This document shows, piece by piece, positions 18,210 through 26,223 of a DNA stretch of 64,000 nucleotides. The number at the start of each line of letters is the position of its first letter. Positions within the stretch are counted from its first letter, which is position 1. The DNA comes from CAYQUO01 sp964420835 (GTDB lineage: Bacteria; Chloroflexota; Anaerolineae; Anaerolineales; Anaerolineaceae). The notes under the pieces were generated by a model. The model was not told the origin of the DNA. It searched no databases and worked only from the letters and a program-made list of their open reading frames with translations. Location of the stretch: positions 1 through 64,000 of the forward strand of contig CAYQUO010000003.1 in NCBI GenBank assembly GCA_964420835.1, written 5' to 3'. The translations under genes were made by a program, and so were the position numbers.

Positions 18210-18946
18210 TAAAAACCGACCTTGAATTGGAAATACACCTCTGCCATGAACGCGCCTGAGGGGTTTACCATTTTCCAGCGGGAAATATAGGAACCAGGGG
18301 CTGCCGGCACGGTTGCCCAGATGTCGAATTCTCCCTTTGAACCGGGCGGAACAATCACCTCCAGCGGAACCGAACTTACACCTCCCAATTGTGGTCCATC
18401 GAACCAGTTAAGGCGGTAACCTTGGTCCCAGGTGGTCGTTCCGGTATTGACAAAACTAAAAGCCAGCATAAAGGATTGTTCAGGGGCGAATGTCTGGCCA
18501 TCCACCGGGGTCTGGCTTCCAAAGGTGGCACTGTCGCCCATTTTCTGAACAGGTTTGGTGGAAGTGGGTCCTGGAGGGATAATGGCTGTTTCCGACCTTG
18601 TCATCTGTGCGGTAGGCAAACCGGCCCCGGGGGTGAACAACCCTGGTGCACCTGTCGGGGAACCGGGCAAGGGGGTTATAAGACCGTCAGTTTGGGTGGC
18701 AGTATTGAATAAACTGGTTGGTGAAGGCTCGGGAGTATTGGTTGATGTTGGCTCTGGAGGTGGCGGTGTTTCGCTGGGCTGGCTGGCAGCTGCAATTGTT
18801 AACTGGGCCGAAACGGTCTCGGCTGCCTGGGTGTAGATAAGGCTGGGGTCACCGGTTGCCATCCCCCCTGCAGATCCGCATCCAGCCAGGGAGATTGAGA
18901 ACACAACCAGGAAAACCAAAGAAAAGTATCTCACGTGGAGAACCAT
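18209..18946 (-). CDS. Lipoprotein with NBR1-type Ig-like domain
   Basis: A 245-aa secreted protein. The signal peptide has a clear lipobox, LAGC, with Cys23 as the lipidated residue. A Pro/Ser/Thr-rich linker (about 45-140) leads to a C-terminal domain of about 100 residues with GDSATFGSQTPVDGQTF and the pattern FVNTGTTTWDQGYRL, which matches the bacterial NBR1-Ig-like domain. Such domains are adhesive or structural modules on the cell surface. An excellent ribosome site, AGAGGAGG, precedes the ATG by five bases. The gene overlaps the Agl23-NHL gene by one base; the Thr/Ser-rich linker would be a plausible glycosylation target of its neighbour, but that is inference. Confidence 0.83.
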   Translation of the reverse strand: MVLHVRYFSLVFLVVFSISLAGCGSAGGMATGDPSLIYTQAAETVSAQLTIAAASQPSETPPPPEPTSTNTPEPSPTSLFNTATQTDGLITPLPGSPTGAPGLFTPGAGLPTAQMTRSETAIIPPGPTSTKPVQKMGDSATFGSQTPVDGQTFAPEQSFMLAFSFVNTGTTTWDQGYRLNWFDGPQLGGVSSVPLEVIVPPGSKGEFDIWATVPAAPGSYISRWKMVNPSGAFMAEVYFQFKVGF

Positions 18947-18978
18947 GCATGCCTCCTCTGAAAAAAACCGGTCAACCG

Positions 18979-18984
18979 ATTATA
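18979..18984 (-). promoter_or_regulatory. Candidate -10 element for the lipoprotein gene
   Basis: Reading leftward, a perfect TATAAT lies about 33 bases before the ATG of the lipoprotein gene, just downstream of the moaD-like gene end. No good -35 hexamer is found at normal spacing, so this is tentative. Confidence 0.33.
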
Positions 18985-18992
18985 ACGTTAAT

Positions 18993-19229
18993 TCATCCAC
19001 CGGCAGCGGAATGAAAAAAACGCAACAGGTCACCATCCTGGAGGGAATGGTTATTATCATGTTGGATGACACCATTAACCGAACATACAAACTGACCGCC
19101 AAGCCCCAGGCACTTGGAAACCGTGGCTATGTTGCTCCCATCCGGCAGTTCCAGTGTCGTACGCCCATGAGCATCAGCCGGGAGTTGTTCCCGCAGTATC
19201 GAGTACAAGATCACATTAATGTGGATCAT
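18993..19229 (-). CDS. MoaD/ThiS-family sulfur carrier, AOR partner
   Basis: A 78-aa ubiquitin-like protein from the ATG at 19229, ending in AAGG, the C-terminal diglycine that is thiocarboxylated in MoaD and ThiS. The internal pattern (LELPDGSNIATV, VNGVIQHDNNHSLQDGDLLRFF) matches the beta-grasp fold. It lies 43 bp downstream of the aldehyde:ferredoxin oxidoreductase gene on the same strand, a pairing seen in many anaerobes, so it probably donates sulfur for the pterin dithiolene of the tungsten cofactor. The frame is open further upstream to 19337, but those residues overlap the AOR gene and do not resemble the family. No strong ribosome site precedes the start. Confidence 0.8.
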   Translation of the reverse strand: MIHINVILYSILREQLPADAHGRTTLELPDGSNIATVSKCLGLGGQFVCSVNGVIQHDNNHSLQDGDLLRFFHSAAGG

Positions 19230-19272
19230 TACAACGATGCCCAATGATTCATTCAGGTAATGCAAGGTGGCT

Positions 19273-21168
19273 TTAATTTGCCGCCCAAGCCAAACCAAGG
19301 CTGGTAAGTTTTTCCTTGCCGGGATTTCCGTCCTCAAGGTCCCAACCCGCCATACGGTAATAAGTATCCTTAATCATTTCCATTTCTTTTTCATCTAATG
19401 AAACCCCGGATGTGGGCCCTTCTCCTTGCAGGGGTTTAAAAAATTTGGCAGGGAGAGTATCCATTCGCCTGGTGAGGCCCATCCTGGCATTGATCATCCT
19501 CATCATGTTCAGGCGGCGCTCTCCCACTTTCATGACTTCCTCCAGTGTAACATCCCAACCGGTTGCTGCCTTTAACATTTCCACCATTTCTCCTGGCCCA
19601 TAAAGAGTCCAGGCCGGCCCCCACACGAACTGGCAAAGACAATAACTGTCCAGAGCGGAATAAAAGACCTGGGTAAGGTATGCAAACCTCACCTTTTCTT
19701 CATTCATGGATCCTTCAGGCTGTGGCTTATTAAGCCCCAATAACGCCAGTCGTTGAAGGGCAAGTTCACTGGCCCCCTCTTCATACATGGGGTCATGTTC
19801 CGATGATTGGTGGTCAGCTCCAAATGGGTTGACTGCATAAATCAGTCCCAATGATTTCTTTGCCTGTGGCATATGGGCAGGTGATTCCGCATTTTTTACA
19901 GTTGTCAGGTAATCCGTAGCATTTTTACCGATCCTTTCAGCTGCCTTTGCAGACCCCTCTGCCAAAAGGTTCCCCAACCCTTCCCGAAAAGCGATCTTCT
20001 TCAACATTGCAATGGCCGCTGTTGCGTTTCCAAAAGTCAGCTCAATTCCTCCAGTATCCTCCAGGGTTATTAGGCCATTTTGGAAGCATTCCATGGCGAA
20101 AGAAAGGGTCGCTCCAGCGCCAATGGTATCTAATCCGTACATATTGCACAAATGATTTGCCAGTGCAATGGCACTTAAATCTGAAATGCCACAATAACTC
20201 CCAAATGTAGCCAGGGTCTCATATTCAGGGCCTCCATAAGTGGGCAGCACCTTCTCTCCACGGAACTCTGTTTCAACAACCCTTTTACAGCGCACCGCAC
20301 AGGCAAAACAGGTATCCCTTCCCACCAGAATGGTCTCGGTCATCCGGTCACCGGTTATTTCCTCAAAACCCTCGTAAGTACCCTCGTTGTAATTCCGTGT
20401 CGGCAGGGAGCCTATTGAGTTTTGAAAAACCACCACATCCGCTGTTCCGTTCTTCCCTAGGCCGTTAACGTCCAAGGAAGCAGGAATACTTTTCACACCT
20501 TCACGATTGATTCTTGACAGGGTCTGTGGATCAGCAGCTGCCAAGGGTAGCTTTCCCCGCACAACCACAGCCTTAAGATTTTTTGACCCCATTACCGCCC
20601 CCAGACCGGTACGGCCGTTCGCGCGGGTGTGCATGTTCATGATGGAAGCCAGGCGCGACAACTTTTCTCCTGCAATTCCCGTTTGCAATATTTCAATTTT
20701 TCCTTCAAGGTCCTTTGCCAGAAGGTCATCCACCTCTGCGGTAGTTTTCCCCCAAAGGTGCTCAGCAGATCGAAGTTCTGCCTTCCCGCGGTCAAGGAAG
20801 AGGTAAACCGGCTTGCTGGACTTCCCATGGATTACGATGCCATCGAATCCTGCCTGTTTGAGAGCCGCGGGAAAGAACCCGCCGCTCTGGCTGTCACCGA
20901 TCCCTCCAGTTAATGGTGATATTGCATTTACGCACAATCGTGATTGCCCCGAGATCGGCAGCCCGGTCGGCAATCCTACAAACATGGTCAGGGTGTTTCG
21001 TGGAGAGAATGCATCAATCTTAGCAGGGATGTTTTTTAGGATATACACCATCCCCATTGCACTACCGCCTCCGTAGGTCCTGTAGATGATCTCAGACGGG
21101 TGTTCATATGTCACATCTCCCTTGGACAGGTCAACATGTAAAACCGTTCCTTGGTAACAATGGTCCAT
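19273..21168 (-). CDS. aor: Aldehyde:ferredoxin oxidoreductase (tungsten enzyme)
   Basis: A 631-aa member of the AOR family, close to the usual ~600. The N-terminus has the family's pterin-binding region (TYGGGSAMGMVYI near 29-41, GPLTGLPISG-like TGLPISGQSRL near 70-80). The 4Fe-4S ligands are CFACAVRC near residue 290 (CX2CX3C) with the fourth cysteine in DSYCLCQF near 500. These enzymes oxidise aldehydes to acids with ferredoxin as acceptor using tungsten bis-pyranopterin, and work in anaerobic cytoplasm. Ribosome site AGGAGA lies 7-8 bases before the ATG. Followed by a moaD-like gene. The exact aldehyde is unknown. Confidence 0.93.
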   Translation of the reverse strand: MDHCYQGTVLHVDLSKGDVTYEHPSEIIYRTYGGGSAMGMVYILKNIPAKIDAFSPRNTLTMFVGLPTGLPISGQSRLCVNAISPLTGGIGDSQSGGFFPAALKQAGFDGIVIHGKSSKPVYLFLDRGKAELRSAEHLWGKTTAEVDDLLAKDLEGKIEILQTGIAGEKLSRLASIMNMHTRANGRTGLGAVMGSKNLKAVVVRGKLPLAAADPQTLSRINREGVKSIPASLDVNGLGKNGTADVVVFQNSIGSLPTRNYNEGTYEGFEEITGDRMTETILVGRDTCFACAVRCKRVVETEFRGEKVLPTYGGPEYETLATFGSYCGISDLSAIALANHLCNMYGLDTIGAGATLSFAMECFQNGLITLEDTGGIELTFGNATAAIAMLKKIAFREGLGNLLAEGSAKAAERIGKNATDYLTTVKNAESPAHMPQAKKSLGLIYAVNPFGADHQSSEHDPMYEEGASELALQRLALLGLNKPQPEGSMNEEKVRFAYLTQVFYSALDSYCLCQFVWGPAWTLYGPGEMVEMLKAATGWDVTLEEVMKVGERRLNMMRMINARMGLTRRMDTLPAKFFKPLQGEGPTSGVSLDEKEMEMIKDTYYRMAGWDLEDGNPGKEKLTSLGLAWAAN

Positions 21169-21197
21169 AGAGCAGTCTCCTGGTTCTATTAGGAGGG

Positions 21198-21227
21198 ATT
21201 AAGATCTCCAGGAACACGAGTTGTCAA
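21198..21227 (-). promoter_or_regulatory. Candidate promoter of the AOR gene
   Basis: A perfect TTGACA (leftward) is followed after 18 bases by CTTAAT, a 4-of-6 match to the -10 consensus, about 30 bases before the AOR start codon. The good -35 and position support it; the weak -10 lowers confidence. Confidence 0.4.
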
Positions 21228-21300
21228 ACACAATGGTTATTTGTTTTCCCGCTTCGAATATTGCTTTTTGATCGTCGATGGGCCTGGGCCGAATCCCGGT

Positions 21301-22785
21301 TTATTCCGACAGGTTGAAATAATTATATATCGCCCTTGAAAGGTCCGCCGATAATTTGTTGGCTGGATCGAAGACAACCTGCACAGGGTGATAAAGATAC
21401 AGCGCAAGAACATAATTGCCGCCCGGAGTATAAGCGATGCCAACATCGCTCATGTTGTGGATCAAACCATCATAATCCAGTATCCACCCGTGTTTGTGCG
21501 CGAACTTGGTACCTTCAGGAAGTCCAGCCTGGGCAAGAACGCCGATCCGGTTTTTCGACAGCAGGTCAATCATGGTCTGGCATTCCTTCTGTGTTACCTC
21601 TCCGGGAAAAACTGCCGTCATCGTCCCGCCACCGGAATCTGCACAGAGTTGAATATCATCCAACAGCATTGCGATTTCCTGCGGTGTTGTCTGGTTGTAG
21701 GCATCCGGTTGGGTGTTAATATCAGTGCGGGAATTTGCCGGAGTGACATACCGCCTTAGAAGCGGAGCCCCCGGGTAAAAATAACCTGCCAGAAAAGTAT
21801 TCTGAAATCCCATTGCCTGCAGGTCATCAGTTACCTGCAAAGGCCCCAAATTCTTGTCCATCACAGTTTCCATCATCCTGTCAGCCGGATCGTTTTCCGA
21901 TCGTTCGATCATCAATTCAAGCATCTGCTGGATGCCTTCCGGTGTAGGCTCTGACGTTCGTTTAAAAACAGAAACCATGATGGGTATCTTCATTGTGCTG
22001 GCGGCCGTGAAAGCGATTCCGGAGGGCAGGTTCTCACCGTTCTGATATGCAAAACTCAATTCCTGGCGTGTTTGCAGGTCAAGGAGAAAGATCTCAACAA
22101 GCCCATCAAAACCAGCCAGTTCAATGGTTTGTTGTAAAAGTATCTGCAGGTTTTTTAGTGAAGGACGGCTGGGGGCTACTTTTTGGAACGTCAGATTCAC
22201 CGCCCTTGCATTGGTTGAACGAAGAGCACCATCCACCAGCACAACTGCCCTGTCAATGTCCAGAGAGGTGCCATAATCGCCTCCGGAAAAATTCACTGTA
22301 CCGGGCACGGGCATCGCCGGAGAGGAGGGTTTGTCATACCGGGCAGCGATTTCATCCTGCAAGTAGGATCTTAATGTTTCATAATTAATGCTCGCGCTCA
22401 AAGGAACACCGGCCGGAACAGGCAGCCGATTCCAAAGGTAATCCCAAAAGGCTCCCCAAAAAGGTTGATTAACCCTTTGAAGGTCTGCTGCTGTAAGCAT
22501 TTTCTCTAGATCCAGCCGAAAGCCAAGGGTGGAAGGTTTTACCTGGATTTTTGCCCCTTCATAGCGGAGTTCAACAGGTAAACCATACACCTGTGCAAGG
22601 CGGTCGGCCGCCTGTTGCTGATTGAGCCCTCCGACAGGCACATCTGCAATTACCATGGCGATGGGAAAAGCGGTGCGGATACGGCTGTATCGAACCAATT
22701 GGAATACCAAAAGCAAAACAGCAATGAAAATTAGAAATAATGAAAGCCAACGAAAATAGGTCAGGCTTCGTCGTCCTCTGTACAT
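21301..22785 (-). CDS. Membrane-anchored class A beta-lactamase-like serine hydrolase
   Basis: About 494 aa. One N-terminal membrane helix (about residues 13-33) is followed by two extracytoplasmic domains that resemble the PG_binding_4/VanW-associated type (VPVGGLNQQQAADRL, then a second half to ~200). The C-terminal ~270 residues are a beta-lactamase fold: STMK near 263 as the nucleophile SxxK motif, and KHGW near 430 in place of KTG. It could be a penicillin-interactive peptidase or a wall hydrolase rather than a resistance enzyme. Start: the frame opens at a TTG (22806), but the ATG at 22785 begins just before the basic residues and helix. It is monocistronic, divergent from gmd. Confidence 0.82.
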   Translation of the reverse strand: MYRGRRSLTYFRWLSLFLIFIAVLLLVFQLVRYSRIRTAFPIAMVIADVPVGGLNQQQAADRLAQVYGLPVELRYEGAKIQVKPSTLGFRLDLEKMLTAADLQRVNQPFWGAFWDYLWNRLPVPAGVPLSASINYETLRSYLQDEIAARYDKPSSPAMPVPGTVNFSGGDYGTSLDIDRAVVLVDGALRSTNARAVNLTFQKVAPSRPSLKNLQILLQQTIELAGFDGLVEIFLLDLQTRQELSFAYQNGENLPSGIAFTAASTMKIPIMVSVFKRTSEPTPEGIQQMLELMIERSENDPADRMMETVMDKNLGPLQVTDDLQAMGFQNTFLAGYFYPGAPLLRRYVTPANSRTDINTQPDAYNQTTPQEIAMLLDDIQLCADSGGGTMTAVFPGEVTQKECQTMIDLLSKNRIGVLAQAGLPEGTKFAHKHGWILDYDGLIHNMSDVGIAYTPGGNYVLALYLYHPVQVVFDPANKLSADLSRAIYNYFNLSE

Positions 22786-22806
22786 GGGTCTTTTCCAATC
22801 CTGCAA

Positions 22807-22815
22807 ATTTTACCA
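22807..22815 (-). promoter_or_regulatory. Candidate extended -10 for the serine hydrolase gene
   Basis: Reading leftward, TGG-TAAAAT gives a TGn-extended -10 whose predicted start, near 22800, is about 15 bases before the ATG at 22785. No convincing -35 hexamer is present. Confidence 0.35.
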
Positions 22816-22897
22816 GATTTGATTCTTTGAGAGTTCGTTTGCCTGATGGCAATTAATTTGACCAAAACCGGCAGCACTCTTGAATGAGTATAATGAA

Positions 22898-22926
22898 TTG
22901 ACATCCACATCTCCGGTGGTTATACT
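22898..22926 (+). promoter_or_regulatory. Near-consensus sigma-70 type promoter of gmd
   Basis: A perfect TTGACA is followed after exactly 17 bases by TATACT (5 of 6). Transcription should start near 22933, leaving a leader of about 88 bases before the TTG start codon of gmd at 23021. The position also argues against the longer reading frame that begins at 22880, upstream of this promoter. Confidence 0.7.
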
Positions 22927-23020
22927 TAGGCCGCACTTTTTCAGGCATCATTTTATTTACGCGTTTGTGGCCAAAAGAACAATCAAATGCCTGGCACTTG
23001 CCGGGCCACGGAGGAATCAT

Positions 23021-24091
23021 TTGAAGACAGCATTGATCACCGGTATCACAGGACAGGATGGCTCATACCTGGCAGAACTGCTTCTCGCCAAAGGGTATGA
23101 GGTCCACGGGATGATCCGTCGGGCGAGCACCTTCAATACCCGTCGGATCGACCATCTGTACCGGGATCCGCATAACGGAGAGATCTCCCGGCTTCACCTG
23201 CATTATGGCGATGTATCAGTTCCCGAAACATTGATGGACGTAATCTATAATGTGCAGCCAGATGAGATTTATCACCTGGCTGCACAAAGCCATGTGCGGG
23301 TAAGTTTTGACATGCCCGAATATACCGGTGATGTTACCGGCCTAGGCACCATCCGGATTTTGGATGCAATTCGCAGAAGCAGCAGCCATGCTCGTTTCTA
23401 CCAGGCATCTTCCAGCGAGATGTTCGGCAGCGCCAGACCTCCACAGGATGAGAATACGGCATTTGAACCCCGAAGTCCATATGCTGCAGCCAAAGTCTAT
23501 GCCTACTGGGTGACCCGGAATTATCGGGAAGGTTATAATCTATTTGCCTGCAATGGCATCCTTTTCAACCACGAATCACCACGCCGCGGCGAAACATTCG
23601 TAACCCGCAAAATCACCCGCGCACTTGCGGCCATCGTTGCCAAAAAACAGTCCTACCTATACCTGGGCAATCTGGATGCCTACCGCGATTGGGGGTATGC
23701 CCCGGAGTTCGTTGAGGCCATGTGGCTGATTCTGCAACAGGACAACCCGATGGACTACGTCATCGGAACCGGAGAAGCCCACACTGTGCGCGATTTCCTT
23801 GAAGAAGCCTTCGGATACTTAAAGATGGACTGGCGTGATTACGTTCGCATCGACCCCCGCTATTTCCGGCCCACCGAGGTGGATTACTTGTTGTGCAACC
23901 CCAGTCGGGCGAAAAAGGAATTGAACTGGTCACCGAAGATCGATTTTAAGAACCTTGTAAGAATCATGGTCGATGCTGATATGGAGCTCGCCGGCCTGGA
24001 ATCACCGCGGGAGGGTCACCGCATTCTGCAGGAGCGTTTTATGGATGGGTGGCACCGTTGGGATCACCAGGTGATCAGCATGGAAAAATAA
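23021..24091 (+). CDS. gmd: GDP-mannose 4,6-dehydratase
   Basis: A 356-aa extended short-chain dehydrogenase. The nucleotide-binding motif GITGQDGSYL is at residues 8-17, followed by the GMD-typical RRASTFNTRRIDH and, near 155, SPYAAAKVYAYW with the catalytic Tyr-X3-Lys; the Ser/Glu pair SSSEMFG sits before it. It converts GDP-D-mannose to GDP-4-keto-6-deoxy-mannose, the branch point to GDP-fucose, GDP-rhamnose and GDP-perosamine. The TTG start is chosen because GGAGGA lies five bases upstream and similarity begins there. No GDP-fucose synthase (fcl/wcaG) or rmd is adjacent, so the next step is encoded elsewhere. Confidence 0.94.
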   Translation: MKTALITGITGQDGSYLAELLLAKGYEVHGMIRRASTFNTRRIDHLYRDPHNGEISRLHLHYGDVSVPETLMDVIYNVQPDEIYHLAAQSHVRVSFDMPEYTGDVTGLGTIRILDAIRRSSSHARFYQASSSEMFGSARPPQDENTAFEPRSPYAAAKVYAYWVTRNYREGYNLFACNGILFNHESPRRGETFVTRKITRALAAIVAKKQSYLYLGNLDAYRDWGYAPEFVEAMWLILQQDNPMDYVIGTGEAHTVRDFLEEAFGYLKMDWRDYVRIDPRYFRPTEVDYLLCNPSRAKKELNWSPKIDFKNLVRIMVDADMELAGLESPREGHRILQERFMDGWHRWDHQVISMEK

Positions 24092-24101
24092 GCCCCTCAG
24101 A

Positions 24102-24731
24102 TCATCGCAAATCCGTATTCGTCTGCAGCACAATATCTGCATACCTGTACCCAACATCGATGGGGCCATAGGTTTTAAGCGCCTCCCGAATGTTCCCATA
24201 CCTGTGATACAGGTCACCCAACATTTGTGCCCCAAATTCAACATTGTAAGCAGGGTCAAGCAGATCCTGGCTGCTGGGGCGATCAGCAAAACAAGGCCCA
24301 TTGATGCATTGAAACCCGGATGCCGGTCCATCCCGTGGCATAACCTGCATCAATCCAATTGCTCCGCTGGTTGATATGGCCTGAGGATTTCCTGCACTTT
24401 CCAGCAGGATAACCGCCGCAAGGATCGTTGGTTCAATGCCATTTCTTGCAGCAGATCTTTCGATCAGGCTACACCACTGGCGAACCCCTGGAGGAAATTT
24501 GGACAAAGAAAAGCAAGACCCCAATGGCTCTAGGCCTTCCTGGCTGGGTAAATTCCCTTCCTGGTGCTTCTTGTTTGACTGAGATGAAGAATGAATTGCA
24601 GTATTTGGAACATCCCCCATCGATCTTAAGGCTAAAAATAGGGTTCCATTGGAGGCAAAGTTGATCCCTGCCAGTAAAATGAGGCTGCCAAGGAGGATCC
24701 CGGCCAACATGGCTTTTTGACTGTTATACAT
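24102..24731 (-). CDS. Membrane-anchored lytic transglycosylase (SLT domain)
   Basis: A 209-aa protein with an N-terminal signal anchor (about residues 7-27) and a Ser-rich linker. The SLT domain follows: catalytic glutamate in ILLESAGNP near 108-116, GAIGLMQVMP near 122-131, then the AYNVEFGAQML and ALKTYG segments normal for this family. It cleaves peptidoglycan strands to 1,6-anhydromuramyl products outside the membrane. It has its own near-consensus promoter. It converges with gmd, 10 bp away. Ribosome site GAGGG is 8-9 bases before the ATG. Confidence 0.9.
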   Translation of the reverse strand: MYNSQKAMLAGILLGSLILLAGINFASNGTLFLALRSMGDVPNTAIHSSSQSNKKHQEGNLPSQEGLEPLGSCFSLSKFPPGVRQWCSLIERSAARNGIEPTILAAVILLESAGNPQAISTSGAIGLMQVMPRDGPASGFQCINGPCFADRPSSQDLLDPAYNVEFGAQMLGDLYHRYGNIREALKTYGPIDVGYRYADIVLQTNTDLR

Positions 24732-24755
24732 TTCATGAGCCCTCAGTTTTCAATG

Positions 24756-24784
24756 ATAATAGCACGTTTGTTCTATTTTATCAA
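24756..24784 (-). promoter_or_regulatory. Near-consensus promoter of the lytic transglycosylase gene
   Basis: Reading leftward, TTGATA is followed after 17 bases by TATTAT; each hexamer matches 5 of 6 consensus bases. The predicted start is near 24749, about 18 bases before the ATG. It lies in the 195-bp gap after the M23 peptidase gene, which otherwise shows no gene or terminator. Confidence 0.65.
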
Positions 24785-24926
24785 GAGGGCGAAGATAACT
24801 GGCAGATACCACAATTTTCGGATATTGTTTCACAAATTCACTTGCGGAATTCCTGGCATCCCCAACCTCGACCAATTACAACCAGTTCGAGCAGGTGGGC
24901 TCTTTGTGTCCACAAGACCCATTTGT

Positions 24927-26144
24927 TTATTGCAGGAAATTGTGTGGGTTTACCTTGCCGAATTGGTCACTGTAAAGTTCAAAATGCAGGTGAGCTCCGC
25001 TCGACCTTCCCGTGCTGCCCATTGCCCCAATGACTGACCCCTGGTAGACATAGGAACCACACTCAACATTATACGCGCTTAGATGTGCATACAGCGACTG
25101 CCAGCCATTTCCATGATCGATCACGATCACGTTCCCATAACCCCAGTCGTTCCAACCGGCGTAAACAACGACGCCTGCATCTGCTGCGAATATCGCATAC
25201 CCTTCGCGGCCAGCAATGTCAATCCCGTAATGATTGGTCTCTGGAGAGTAATCAAACCCTGAAAGGTATCGCTCAACTGTTGGCCAGAGGAAACTTCCTG
25301 TGCCAACTGGCCCGTCGTAAACCGCGCCGCAGGCGCCTGGGCCAAAAATCCGTGCAACAGCCGGATCCTGCCGTGTGATCCGGGGCGCGCTCCAACTGAT
25401 AAAATCACGCCTTCCATTGGGGACAATCAGCCAGGTACCCGGCGGGATGTTAGGATTGCCCAAGTCGCCGATGGTTGCACTGGAAAGATGGTTTGCCTGG
25501 AAGTTTATGATGTCCTCCGGTGCAACCCCAAAGAATTCGGAAACACCATTCAACCCATCACCCGCATGCCATTCATAATAGACCCCATTGACCGGAAGGA
25601 TATTCAATTCCTGCCCCGGGCTAAGGTTGTGGGGGTTGTCAGCCAAGACATAATAATTGCTCCACAAAACGGTTTCCGGTTTTAGATTAAATTTTTCAGC
25701 GATGCCGAAGATCGTATCACCTTTAACAACGGTGTATTTTTCCACCTCATTGCGGGGTTTTGCCGGCAGGATGGTATGCATCACCACCTGGCGGGTAATT
25801 CCATGAGGGTAAACGCCGACCAGCGGGATGTCAAAATACGGTTGAGGAACGTCCCCACTTTCTTCAGGAGAAGGTTCCGCCACAGTTGAATTCGGCCCGG
25901 GGTTTCTCGTTGCAGAAAGATATGTTCCACCCATGACCCAAACAACAAGCAAAATCAGGACGATGGAGGCCAATCCCGTTCCCACACGCATAAAGGTTTC
26001 CCCCAACCCCAGCCGTTGAATAGCTTCCCAGATAAAATTCCACCCAAATGGGTGAGTATCACTTTGGGGTTTTACCCCTGGTGAATCCTGGCCGCCGGAT
26101 CCCTCCCCTGAACCGGACATGGGCACCGGATGATCTTCTAACAT
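24927..26144 (-). CDS. LysM and M23 (LytM-type) peptidase, membrane anchored
   Basis: A 405-aa bitopic protein. A cytoplasmic N-terminus of about 38 residues precedes a membrane helix (about 50-72). A LysM domain follows (KYTVVKGDTIFGIAEKFNL near 136-154, with VLWSNYYVL), then a second LysM-like region (GLNGVSEFFGVAPEDIINFQ). The C-terminal M23 peptidase has NHYGIDIAG (zinc ligands His and Asp) and HLHFELY (second His pair) with GSTGRSSGAHLHF just before it. It should cleave peptidoglycan peptide cross-links or be a regulator of such enzymes. AAAAGGA precedes the ATG. A good promoter lies directly upstream. Confidence 0.92.
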   Translation of the reverse strand: MLEDHPVPMSGSGEGSGGQDSPGVKPQSDTHPFGWNFIWEAIQRLGLGETFMRVGTGLASIVLILLVVWVMGGTYLSATRNPGPNSTVAEPSPEESGDVPQPYFDIPLVGVYPHGITRQVVMHTILPAKPRNEVEKYTVVKGDTIFGIAEKFNLKPETVLWSNYYVLADNPHNLSPGQELNILPVNGVYYEWHAGDGLNGVSEFFGVAPEDIINFQANHLSSATIGDLGNPNIPPGTWLIVPNGRRDFISWSAPRITRQDPAVARIFGPGACGAVYDGPVGTGSFLWPTVERYLSGFDYSPETNHYGIDIAGREGYAIFAADAGVVVYAGWNDWGYGNVIVIDHGNGWQSLYAHLSAYNVECGSYVYQGSVIGAMGSTGRSSGAHLHFELYSDQFGKVNPHNFLQ

Positions 26145-26161
26145 TCTTTTTCCTTTTCGGC

Positions 26162-26190
26162 ATCATAACATGACGAAGTTTGAAGGTCAA
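26162..26190 (-). promoter_or_regulatory. Candidate promoter of the LysM-M23 gene
   Basis: Leftward TTGACC, 17-base spacer, TATGAT; each hexamer matches 5 of 6. The predicted start near 26155 is about 11 bases before the ATG at 26144, so the leader would be very short but would still hold the AAGGA ribosome site. Confidence 0.52.
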
Positions 26191-26213
26191 GCAAGGTGGT
26201 TTTTCCGCCTTGC
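26191..26213 (-). other. Hairpin after the PiT gene, weak terminator candidate
   Basis: On the leftward transcript, GCAAGGCGG and CCACCTTGC pair over nine positions with one C-A mismatch and an AAAAA loop, 10 bases after the PiT stop codon. There is no U-tract after the stem, so termination would be inefficient. Its position directly before the M23 promoter fits a boundary between two units. Confidence 0.3.
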
Positions 26214-26223
26214 CACTTCTGCA

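Noticed and set aside
24717..25037. Plus-strand 106-aa frame in the gap after the M23 gene
   Set aside because: It overlaps both flanking genes antisense and crosses the lytic transglycosylase promoter; no coding features. I also looked for a tRNA here and found no cloverleaf.
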